From Oscillospiraceae bacterium (lineage in GTDB: Bacteria > Bacillota_A > Clostridia > Oscillospirales > Oscillospiraceae), in assembly GCA_017936985.1 (NCBI GenBank), contig JAGBEM010000135.1, positions 1 through 5,001 on the forward strand: DNA of 5,001 bases, read 5' to 3'. Under the pieces are notes generated by a model that ran no database searches, was not told the DNA's origin, and was given only the letters and a program-made list of their open reading frames with translations. Shown one piece after another: positions 1 through 5,001 of the stretch. Numbering within the stretch: the stretch's first letter is position 1; every line of letters begins with the position of its first letter. A program made the translations under genes and the position numbers.

Positions 1-2
1 AC

Positions 3-140
3 TGGCACGGCGAGGACGAGGATAAGGGCCGGCTGAACGACTGGCTGATCATCTGGGTCAAGACCTTCCAGCTGGATGCCTATTACGGTTTGAAAGAGCT
101 GGGCAGACTGGATGTGCTGGAAAGTGATGGCCCAGGTTAA
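3..140 (+). CDS. C-terminal fragment of an unidentified protein (5' end outside window)
   Basis: Only the last 45 codons are visible, in the frame beginning at base 3 and ending with TAA at 138-140. The other two forward frames meet stops within the first 40 bases, so this is the only forward frame open from the window edge. The peptide starts WHGEDEDKGRLNDWLIIW and ends LGRLDVLESDGPG. It has an acidic start, an amphipathic tryptophan-rich stretch and a Tyr/Leu/Lys-rich helix, which suggests a folded soluble C-terminus. Codons are mostly G/C-ending (ggc, gac, ctg, atc), as in a real gene. I do not recognise the family and assign no function. The gene runs toward the minus-strand operon, and the hairpin at 270-305 would end its transcript too. 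A chance open frame of 45 codons cannot be fully excluded. Confidence 0.55.
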   Translation, partial: WHGEDEDKGRLNDWLIIWVKTFQLDAYYGLKELGRLDVLESDGPG

Positions 141-163
141 CAAGCAGGAAATGCGACTGCAAA

Positions 164-316
164 ATGAAAAAGGAATGCCGCGTTTATGGTGGCATTCTTG
201 ACGAAGGGAACGGCGAATACGATCAGATGATAGACTGCCAAAACCACTGCGGTCACAATGACAGAACAGAACCACCGCACCGAATCTGTTTTCGGTGCGG
301 TGGTTTTGCATATTAG
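164..316 (+). CDS. possible small cysteine-containing ORF, 50 aa (doubtful)
   Basis: An ATG at 164 opens a 50-codon frame ending in TAG at 314-316. The predicted peptide begins MKKECRVYGGILDEGNGEYD and has six cysteines (residues 5, 25, 29, 42, 45 and others nearby in the second half), including CQNHC and CFRC pairs that could bind a metal. Against it being real: there is no good ribosome binding site within 5-12 bases of the ATG (an AGGA lies about 14 bases upstream), the last third is simply the terminator hairpin read as codons, and its end overlaps the stop of the convergent lipoprotein gene. It is listed because the stretch between the two flanking genes has no other coding explanation. 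I do not recognise the product. Confidence 0.15.
   Translation: MKKECRVYGGILDEGNGEYDQMIDCQNHCGHNDRTEPPHRICFRCGGFAY
270..305. terminator. bidirectional intrinsic terminator between convergent genes
   Basis: A perfect 14-bp inverted repeat (arms 270-283 and 292-305, AACCACCGCACCGA and its complement) encloses an 8-base loop. On the + strand it runs into TTTT (304-307). On the - strand it begins 7 bases after the lipoprotein stop codon, is preceded by AAAA, and is followed by a T-rich but interrupted CTGTTCTGTC. It therefore suits both the minus-strand operon and the converging + strand gene. Neither U-tract is long, so stem strength is the main argument. Confidence 0.8.
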
Positions 317-2169
317 CTTGCTTCAAAATCTCCGGACTGGGAGCCGACGGTAATCGTATAGGTCTGGCCCTTCATAATATCGGGGGAAGAGAGAATGACG
401 ACAGCAAAGTCCAGTTCGGGTGTGCAGCTGATCAATGTATTTCCGCTTGCATCTTTCAAGATGATCTCTGTGCCTGCCAACTGATTCCCGACACTTACGG
501 CAACAACTCCCTGCTCAGAGTCGCTGAAGGTCTGCGCCATACCGGACGCGCCGGTGCCGATGAAAGTACCGCCTGTAATAATGCCGCTTGTATCATAGTC
601 CAGTGTGGCGGTATCACCTCTGGTGGGTCCGACCACGGTTGTATGACCGCCGGTTATTTCCAAGGTTCCGTTGGCATCCAGACCGTCACCGGAGGAGTTG
701 ATATAAAGAGTTCCGCCTGAGATCACGATAGAACCGTTTCCGGAGGACATTCCGCCGAAACCTCCTCCCATACCGCCTTTGCCGCCGCCAAACATTCCGT
801 CACGGCCGCCGGTGGTGCCGCTTTGGTCTGTACCGCCTGCGGCATTCAGACCGTCATCGCTGGCTGTCAGCTTGATATCGCCGCCCTGCACATCGATGTG
901 CAAGGCTTCCAGTCCTTCATAGCTTTCAGAAATGTCGATCTTGCCTGCGGTAACGGTCAGCGTTTCTTCTGCGTGGATAGCATCGTCGCCGGAAGCGAGA
1001 GTAAATGTGCCGCCGTTAATAGTAAGCGAAACATCGGAATGGATGGCATCGTCAGCGGAATTGATGGTGATATTACCGCCGGAGATCAGAATGCTGTTAG
1101 CCGCTTTCAGGCCCTTCATGCTTGTGCTGGCTTCTTCCGTCGTGGTGTCTTGAGAATTGTTGGAACCAGGCTGACCGGGCCTTCCGCCCATTCCGCCGTG
1201 TCCACCGCCCATGAATCCTCCAAAGCTATCGGAGTGTTCTTTCGTACCGTTCTCACTGCCGCCACCGACCAACAGGTCAATGGTGCCACCCTCAATCTGA
1301 ATATAGGCGCTTGCGGCGATGCCGTCACCTTCTGCTTCTGCATTGATGGTACCGCCGGAAATGTAGATAAAGCCCTTGGCAGCATCCTCGCTGTTTTCGC
1401 AATGGATGGCATCCTTGCCGGCGTCTATGGTGATATTGGCATCCGCAATCCGCACACTGTCGTTGGCATCCAAACCATGGGAGGCAGAGTTCACCACATA
1501 GGTGCCGCCGGTGATCACCAGATCGTCCTTACAGACGATGCCGTGTCCGGCGGGAGATGTGACTGTCAAAGAACCGGAGCCGTTCAACGTCAGATCCTGC
1601 CTGGAAAAAAGCGCTCCATCGATGTTGTTATCGTCAATGGCAACGAAACTGCCGCCGTTGGCAAGGGTATTGGCGGTGCCGTCGGCCAGGGTCACAAACA
1701 CCTTATCCGCTTCCAGAATATACAGCGCCGCCGAAGTCTCGCTGGTAATGTCCACGCTGTTTAGAACGATCTGCAGCTTCGCAGTATCCGGGGCATCCAC
1801 GATTAGCATGCCGTTCAAACTGCCGGAAATCACATAGGTGGCTTCCTCTTTGAGAATAACGGTAGACCCGTTGATCTGGACACTGTCAGAGCTGGCGGTC
1901 GCGGTCGTTCCGCTGAGCTGGATCGTAACAGCCTTGCCTGCGTCATACTCACTTTTACTGTCCCGCCCGGTGAAAATATCCTCATCGGTTTGGGAGAAAT
2001 CTACATCCGCAGGAGCTGCGCTGCTGTTTTCGCCGCCGTTATCGGTTGTGCCCTCTGCAGCGGGATTGTTGCCCGACTCTGTGCCGTTAGATGGAAACTC
2101 GTTGCTGCATCCGGCCGAAACACCAACGATAAGTGTCAGAACCAGTAGAATTGACAGGATCTTCTTCAT
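313..2169 (-). CDS. Cthe_2159-family carbohydrate-binding beta-helix lipoprotein, 618 aa
   Basis: This is a secreted lipoprotein predicted to bind carbohydrate at the cell surface. Residues 1-20 form a signal peptide (MKK, then a hydrophobic ILSILLVLTLIVGV core) ending in a lipobox with Cys21 (SAGC). Residues 22-60 are a Ser/Asn/Gly-rich tether. The body has the features of the Cthe_2159 family (DUF4353): an N-terminal cap with YDAGKAVTIQLSG and a segment around 105-165, then right-handed beta-helix rungs with SGG-T-I and D-A-I-H/D-G-L-A-A turns. Equivalent turn residues at 210, 232, 254, 283, 353, 375, 397, 419, 440 and 496 are almost all 21-22 residues apart. Two Gly/Met-rich insertions (about 302-349 and 445-478) break the series. 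The family founder, from Clostridium thermocellum, binds cellulose and acidic sugars and resembles a pectate-lyase fold; whether this copy has any enzyme activity is not visible. The ATG is preceded by GGAGGG with a 5-nt spacer, 12 nt after the DUF4956 stop. It is the last gene of the operon. Confidence 0.9.
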   Translation of the reverse strand: MKKILSILLVLTLIVGVSAGCSNEFPSNGTESGNNPAAEGTTDNGGENSSAAPADVDFSQTDEDIFTGRDSKSEYDAGKAVTIQLSGTTATASSDSVQINGSTVILKEEATYVISGSLNGMLIVDAPDTAKLQIVLNSVDITSETSAALYILEADKVFVTLADGTANTLANGGSFVAIDDNNIDGALFSRQDLTLNGSGSLTVTSPAGHGIVCKDDLVITGGTYVVNSASHGLDANDSVRIADANITIDAGKDAIHCENSEDAAKGFIYISGGTINAEAEGDGIAASAYIQIEGGTIDLLVGGGSENGTKEHSDSFGGFMGGGHGGMGGRPGQPGSNNSQDTTTEEASTSMKGLKAANSILISGGNITINSADDAIHSDVSLTINGGTFTLASGDDAIHAEETLTVTAGKIDISESYEGLEALHIDVQGGDIKLTASDDGLNAAGGTDQSGTTGGRDGMFGGGKGGMGGGFGGMSSGNGSIVISGGTLYINSSGDGLDANGTLEITGGHTTVVGPTRGDTATLDYDTSGIITGGTFIGTGASGMAQTFSDSEQGVVAVSVGNQLAGTEIILKDASGNTLISCTPELDFAVVILSSPDIMKGQTYTITVGSQSGDFEAS

Positions 2170-2174
2170 ATTAT

Positions 2175-2180
2175 CCCTCC
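2175..2180 (-). promoter_or_regulatory. ribosome binding site of the lipoprotein gene
   Basis: GGAGGG (CCCTCC on the + strand) lies 5 nt before the ATG at 2169, in the 12-nt gap after the DUF4956 stop. It fixes the start and supports translation from a shared mRNA. Confidence 0.85.
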
Positions 2181-2181
2181 G

Positions 2182-2877
2182 TTACAATTCTGTCCCCACG
2201 GTTTCCTGCTTGGACACCGCAATTTCCAGGTTGCCGTTTCGGCAACGCATCTTATCGATCATTTCTTTTTCTTTGGCAGCATCACGGAGTTCCACATTGT
2301 AAGTCAGCCTGAACATACTGCCCATATTGGTGGTCTTGACCCGAACCAGATCGTAGGAGCGGGTAAACTCCGCAAAAATATCGTCAAACACACCGGAATA
2401 GTCCAGATCCTCGGGGATGGTAATGGTAAAGGTTTTGAAAACGGCTGCATTCTTTTTCGCGCCAAAGTCCAGGCAGTTATAAAGAACAAATACTGCACAC
2501 ATTACCAGGGTGAACAGTACTGCAAAGCCTAAGTATCCCATACCGGCGATCAGGCCCGCGCCCATTGCCAAAAACAGGGTGCAGATCTCCTTTGCTGTGC
2601 CGGGAACAGAGCGGAAGCGAACCAGGCTGAACGCGCCTGCCACTGCCACACCGGTTCCCACATTGCCGTTGACCAGCATGATCACCACGCAGACCACCGC
2701 AGGCAGCAGGGCCAGGGTGATCACAAAGCTTTTCGTGTAACGGGTGCGGTACATATAGGCAAAGGCCATCACAAGTCCCAGCGCTAAAGAGCAACCCAGA
2801 CAAAGCAGGAAATCAGTCACGGAAATGACCGCTACTAAATCAGAATCAAATAAACCTTCAAACAATTCATTTATCAT
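2182..2877 (-). CDS. DUF4956 integral membrane protein, 231 aa
   Basis: This is a polytopic membrane protein of unknown biochemical function. Four to five hydrophobic segments are visible at about residues 18-43, 50-69, 74-86, 98-113 and 115-136. A charged soluble C-terminal domain (about 140-231) contains FKTFTITIPEDLDYSGVFDD. The diagnostic motif AGAFSLVRFRSVPGTAKEI (residues 80-98) matches the conserved G-A-x-S-L-V-R-F-R signature of DUF4956; its Arg pair and following Lys-Glu probably lie at the membrane face. The start chosen is the ATG at 2877, preceded by AGGGG with a 9-nt spacer. A TTG at 2919 would add 14 residues and overlap the previous stop by 4 nt but has no ribosome binding site. 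DUF4956 genes are known to sit beside VTC-domain genes, as here. A role as membrane partner or exporter of the polymerase product is inference. Confidence 0.88.
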   Translation of the reverse strand: MINELFEGLFDSDLVAVISVTDFLLCLGCSLALGLVMAFAYMYRTRYTKSFVITLALLPAVVCVVIMLVNGNVGTGVAVAGAFSLVRFRSVPGTAKEICTLFLAMGAGLIAGMGYLGFAVLFTLVMCAVFVLYNCLDFGAKKNAAVFKTFTITIPEDLDYSGVFDDIFAEFTRSYDLVRVKTTNMGSMFRLTYNVELRDAAKEKEMIDKMRCRNGNLEIAVSKQETVGTEL

Positions 2878-2886
2878 AGTCAAAAA

Positions 2887-2891
2887 CCCCT
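2887..2891 (-). promoter_or_regulatory. ribosome binding site deciding the DUF4956 start
   Basis: AGGGG on the minus strand lies 9 nt before the ATG at 2877. It sits inside the N-terminal extension that a TTG start at 2919 would create, and that TTG has no purine-rich sequence at the proper distance. This favours the 231-residue protein over the 245-residue form. Confidence 0.65.
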
Positions 2892-2915
2892 GTATTTCAG
2901 TATTATTGCGCGCCG

Positions 2916-3908
2916 TCAAACCAGAAACCGTTCGTAGATCCCCCGCTTATCGCCAGTTTGCGCAGGCAGCTGATATATATCGTGTCCCGGGAAATTGTTC
3001 CCTTCTACCAGGCAGGGGCCGTTTGGTGTAAAAGCGACATCCCAGCCTATATAACCGACTTGCGGAACCTCTTTGGCCGCGCAGCAAACAATTTGCATCG
3101 CTTTTTCCCAATCCGGAAATACAAACCCAGCGATCTTTGCGCCGCTCGTTGGATGGATATCGTACGACTTTTTGTTCTTGTCGACTGCATTGCAGCGCAC
3201 GGTTCCGGTTTTTTCATCAACAGGCACTACCATGCCCCCGTTGTTAAAGTTATCTACGCAGCCATTTGCATTTCCGATTCGGAAGTATGTACAAGCGATT
3301 CGCACGATCCCGCCATTGTTAATTGTAACCGCTCTTACAGTGTTGACCGATTCCGGATATATTGCGTTTAACAGCGGATGCTGCTCAATGACGTCTTCCA
3401 AAAGATAGGGCTTGCCATATGCGAGAAGTTTCCGGTAGATATGCAGAGCGTCGGGATAATCTTTTGTGTTTATTCTTTCCACGCCCATGCCGCAGCTGCC
3501 TTCTGCCGGCTTTGCAATGAATGCGTCCCGGCCTGAAATAAATGAAAGGATCCGCTCCTGAGGTTCAGTTGTGGAAATCCATTCCCGGTGAAGATATTCA
3601 GAAAATATTCTCATAAATAATGTTTTGTCATCGAAACAGGACACATACTTTGGGTCGTTATACTTCTTAACCAGGGCATTATTCCGGCCGCGGGTAAGAT
3701 AGGTATCTCTTTCAGATGGCGTAAGATTATACATTTCAAACAGATCATAATCCATATATCCTGCTCCGTACTTGATTGCACAGACCATCATGTCACCAAG
3801 CAAAAAGGCTTTTGACTTTCCTGTCAATTTTTGAAGGGAATCCAATTTGTTAAAGAAAGACCTGTAATTCATATCCATCAAACGCTTAAAGACATACTTA
3901 ATATCCAT
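2916..3908 (-). CDS. ATP-grasp protein, sugar-transfer-associated type, 330 aa
   Basis: This is a probable ATP-dependent carboxylate-amine/thiol-type ligase of the ATP-grasp fold, most like the sugar-transfer-associated ATP-grasp family (Pfam ATPgrasp_ST). A helical N-terminal part (1-115) contains a DPKYVSCFDDKTLF segment. It is followed by the glycine-rich phosphate loop FIAKPAEGSCGMGV (130-143), the adenine-hinge segment YLLEDVIEQH (168-177), NTVRAVT (189-195), and the metal/ATP site WDVAFTPNGPCLVEGN (289-304) with Asp290, Glu302 and Asn304 as expected ligands. All catalytic elements look intact. No signal peptide or membrane span is present, so it should be cytoplasmic. The ATG at 3908 has GGAGGG 8 nt upstream, placed inside the end of the VTC gene, with 1 nt between the genes. 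An ATG at 3959 would add 17 residues and overlap the VTC gene by 50 nt. The substrate is unknown; members often occur in surface-polysaccharide loci. Confidence 0.85.
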   Translation of the reverse strand: MDIKYVFKRLMDMNYRSFFNKLDSLQKLTGKSKAFLLGDMMVCAIKYGAGYMDYDLFEMYNLTPSERDTYLTRGRNNALVKKYNDPKYVSCFDDKTLFMRIFSEYLHREWISTTEPQERILSFISGRDAFIAKPAEGSCGMGVERINTKDYPDALHIYRKLLAYGKPYLLEDVIEQHPLLNAIYPESVNTVRAVTINNGGIVRIACTYFRIGNANGCVDNFNNGGMVVPVDEKTGTVRCNAVDKNKKSYDIHPTSGAKIAGFVFPDWEKAMQIVCCAAKEVPQVGYIGWDVAFTPNGPCLVEGNNFPGHDIYQLPAQTGDKRGIYERFLV

Positions 3909-3909
3909 A

Positions 3910-4659
3910 TTATTGTCCCTCCGGACTGCCGGAACTTCCAATGAGTTCACGATCCGCACTGTATAACTTGGGGAAGATCAGCATTTCATAGGCTGTTCCG
4001 TATTTGGAAAAGGATGTTTTATAGATCTTCTCTTCTGACAGCGCGTGAGTCATCCACAAGGGAATCCCGCCAGAGCATTTGATCTCCATCAGCACCCTGC
4101 TTTCCGGAAGGATAGGAGTGCCGTAAATATCGGATGCAAGAGAGAGATCTTTCTGCCTGCAAAGGATATTGTCGTCGAAGGTCACACGAAAATCCGAGCC
4201 GTCATTGCAGTAGAATGCCTCCCGCTCATAGGAAAGAAAGACCGTAGGATGCAAAGAGCCGTAGTATTCAAGGAAATAATCGATCTCGTTTGCGATCTGT
4301 GTATGCTTGTCCGGATGCTTTTCCCTTGACAGCCATGCGGTTGCTTCCGCATAGGGCAAAGAGATCCTCCTTTTGTAGACGACCGATTTGTATTTTTTCT
4401 TCAGTTCCACAAATGCAGCGCTGTCGTTATCTGTCCTGCTGTAGCTGCGTACCCGAAGCTTCTCTTTATAGGCCGGCTTTTCAATGGAACGGCGGACCAA
4501 AAGATAGGTGTCGGTATCGTAATAAAGGTTTCGGATGGTGGTTCTGCCGTATTTATCCAGCGTCATATAAGGCCGCATCGCCTCAAGCACTTTTTCTTTT
4601 TGCCTGGGAGTCAGCAGATATTTCAATTCGTATCGCTTGAATACGGTTTGCGCTGCCAT
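3910..4659 (-). CDS. VTC-domain polyphosphate polymerase-like protein, 249 aa
   Basis: This is a soluble triphosphate-tunnel protein of the VTC domain family, related to the catalytic domain of yeast Vtc4, which makes polyphosphate from ATP. It has no membrane segment or signal peptide, and its length equals one VTC domain. The family's barrel motifs appear in order: FKRYELKYLL (7-16), IRNLYYDT (42-49), EKLRVRSYS (66-74), FVELKKKYKSVVYKRR (83-98), SYEREAF (143-149), FRVTFDDNI (157-165), MEIKCSGGIPLWM (191-203) and SFSKYGTAYE (216-225). By position, the basic tunnel residues should include Lys13, Arg69, Arg71, Lys87, Arg158 and Lys219, with Glu192 the likely metal ligand; this mapping is inference. 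All motifs are intact. The ATG at 4659 has AGGAGG 7 nt upstream, but that site is one arm of a strong hairpin. Enzyme activity of bacterial stand-alone members is not well established. Confidence 0.9.
   Translation of the reverse strand: MAAQTVFKRYELKYLLTPRQKEKVLEAMRPYMTLDKYGRTTIRNLYYDTDTYLLVRRSIEKPAYKEKLRVRSYSRTDNDSAAFVELKKKYKSVVYKRRISLPYAEATAWLSREKHPDKHTQIANEIDYFLEYYGSLHPTVFLSYEREAFYCNDGSDFRVTFDDNILCRQKDLSLASDIYGTPILPESRVLMEIKCSGGIPLWMTHALSEEKIYKTSFSKYGTAYEMLIFPKLYSADRELIGSSGSPEGQ
3917..3922 (-). promoter_or_regulatory. ribosome binding site deciding the ATP-grasp start
   Basis: GGAGGG lies 8 nt before the ATG at 3908 and overlaps the last codons of the VTC gene, whose TAA is at 3910-3912. 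It supports the 330-residue protein over the 347-residue form starting at 3959, and implies coupled translation. Confidence 0.8.
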
Positions 4660-4666
4660 AAAGAAA

Positions 4667-4701
4667 CCTCCTGTACGATGATGGCATCATTGTACAGGAG
4701 G
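4667..4701 (-). promoter_or_regulatory. hairpin that hides the VTC ribosome binding site
   Basis: This 35-nt palindrome is centred at 4684. Seventeen positions pair on each side, with a single mismatch in minus-strand RNA (A-C; G-T on the + strand). The outer 10 bp, CCTCCTGTAC with GTACAGGAGG, are perfect, and the downstream arm ends in the AGGAGG ribosome binding site (4667-4672) of the VTC gene. In an mRNA that contains both arms the site would be base-paired. The hairpin is followed by TTTCTTT and then the ATG, so it also resembles a weak intrinsic terminator or attenuator for read-through from the kinase gene. Confidence 0.75.
4689..4694 (-). promoter_or_regulatory. candidate -10 box of an internal promoter
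   Basis: TACAAT on the minus strand matches TATAAT at five of six positions and lies in the upstream arm of the palindrome. No good -35 hexamer is found 16-18 nt upstream; the GATTGAA repeats occupy that region, as at activator-dependent promoters. Initiation about 7 nt downstream would fall near 4682, next to the palindrome centre, giving a leader of about 23 nt. Confidence 0.35.
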
Positions 4702-4703
4702 AA

Positions 4704-4721
4704 GATTGAAATTTGATTGAA
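4704..4721 (-). repeat. direct repeats TTCAATC, 11-bp period (candidate response-regulator site)
   Basis: On the minus strand TTCAATC occurs twice (4715-4721 and 4704-4710; GATTGAA on the + strand), exactly 11 bp apart, about one helical turn. A third partial copy (GATTG on +, 4728-4732) abuts the kinase stop codon. Tandem repeats with 10-11 bp period are the usual target form for OmpR/PhoB-type response regulators. A link to the neighbouring two-component system is inference. Confidence 0.4.
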
Positions 4722-4733
4722 GTCACAGATTGT

Positions 4734-5001
4734 TTACTTTTCTTTCGCAGCGGGGATGCTTGCCCGGAATTCCACAAGGCCGTTATAGCAGAGCACTTCG
4801 ATATGACCGTGATGGGCATTCACAATGGTTTTAGCAATGGCAAGTCCAAGACCATAGTGCTTGTCTTCGCTGTTCCGGGCGGTATCCATGCGGTAGAAGC
4901 GTTCAAAGATCCGCTCCCGGTGTTCTGGGGGGATTTCCTCACCCTTATTAATGACAGAGATTTCCGCAATGCTGTGATCCTTCGTCAGGGTCAGGCGTAC
5001 C
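4734..5001 (-). CDS. sensor histidine kinase, C-terminal ATPase end (5' end outside window)
   Basis: The last 88 codons of a two-component sensor kinase are visible, ending with TAA at 4734-4736; the sensor, dimerisation and N-box parts are outside the window. The fragment carries the F box of the HATPase domain (ERIFERFYRMDTARN) and the G2 box (GLGLAIAKTIV), followed by a typical last strand pattern (HGHIEVLCYNGLVEFRASIP) and a short Lys-rich tail. INKGEEIPPEHR before the F box fits the usual VxNxGxxIPxE stretch after the G1 region. This kinase end belongs to the EnvZ/PhoR-like class commonly paired with OmpR-type regulators; the partner gene is presumably further upstream. It is followed, after 74 nt containing the repeats and hairpin, by the VTC gene in the same direction. 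Confidence 0.93.
   Translation of the reverse strand, partial: VRLTLTKDHSIAEISVINKGEEIPPEHRERIFERFYRMDTARNSEDKHYGLGLAIAKTIVNAHHGHIEVLCYNGLVEFRASIPAAKEK

Noticed and set aside
730..1224. Glycine-rich repetitive DNA considered as a tandem repeat or CRISPR-like array
   Set aside because: The units are unequal in length and sequence and stay in frame with a protein coding pattern; there are no regular repeats with unique spacers.
823..1764. Long + strand open frame of 313 codons opposite the lipoprotein gene
   Set aside because: It is a shadow of the repetitive, G/C-rich beta-helix codons. The minus-strand reading has a signal peptide, lipobox, regular rungs and a ribosome binding site; the + strand product has none and no recognisable fold.
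2878..2919. TTG start for the DUF4956 protein with a 4-nt overlap with the ATP-grasp stop
   Set aside because: The overlap is attractive for translational coupling, but no ribosome binding site precedes the TTG, whereas AGGGG precedes the ATG at 2877 and the added 14 residues are not typical of the family.
3909..3959. Upstream ATG for the ATP-grasp protein at 3959
   Set aside because: It would overlap the VTC gene by 50 nt and places the GGAGGG at 3917-3922 inside the gene, 8 nt before the much better ATG at 3908.
4667..4701. Palindrome considered only as the terminator of the kinase gene
   Set aside because: A terminator is possible, but the T-run is interrupted (TTTCTTT) and followed at once by the VTC start codon, and the arm is exactly the ribosome binding site. 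A regulatory role fits better, though partial termination cannot be excluded.
4583..4819. Minus-strand 78-codon frame across the kinase-VTC gap
   Set aside because: It overlaps the end of the kinase and the start of the VTC gene in another frame and has no family features. The two flanking genes are clearly real.

Overview
The window looks like chromosomal DNA from a Firmicute, most likely a gut-type member of the Clostridia. The signs are strong GGAGGG/AGGAGG ribosome binding sites, closely packed co-directional genes, a Gram-positive style two-component kinase end, and a lipoprotein of the Clostridium-typical Cthe_2159 family. The class is an inference from gene types and style, and no species can be named.

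Layout. Positions 1-140 hold the last 45 codons of an unidentified + strand gene. A convergence zone follows (141-312), with a strong 14-bp stem hairpin at 270-305 that can terminate transcription from both sides and possibly a very small + strand ORF. Everything from 313 to 5001 is on the - strand and reads right to left as one apparent operon: the C-terminal end of a sensor histidine kinase (4734-5001, 5' end outside the window); a VTC-type polyphosphate polymerase domain protein (3910-4659); a sugar-transfer-associated type ATP-grasp protein (2916-3908); a DUF4956 membrane protein (2182-2877); and a large beta-helix carbohydrate-binding lipoprotein of the Cthe_2159 family (313-2169). The gaps between these genes are 74, 1, 38 and 12 nt, and the hairpin follows the last stop codon almost at once.

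How the genes may work together. Two cytoplasmic enzyme-like proteins (a triphosphate-tunnel polymerase domain and an ATP-grasp ligase), one polytopic membrane protein and one surface lipoprotein that should bind acidic polysaccharide suggest an envelope-associated system that makes, modifies or exports a polymer, under control of the neighbouring two-component system. The split between a soluble VTC catalytic domain and a separate membrane protein resembles the yeast VTC complex taken apart. This is a hypothesis, not a demonstrated function.

The most striking non-coding signal is between the kinase gene and the VTC gene. A 35-nt near-perfect palindrome (4667-4701) contains the VTC ribosome binding site as one arm and its exact complement as the other. 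A TACAAT candidate -10 box lies in the distal arm and GATTGAA direct repeats with an 11-bp period lie just upstream. A transcript from that promoter would start near the centre of the palindrome and have a free ribosome binding site, whereas a read-through transcript from the kinase gene would have it locked.
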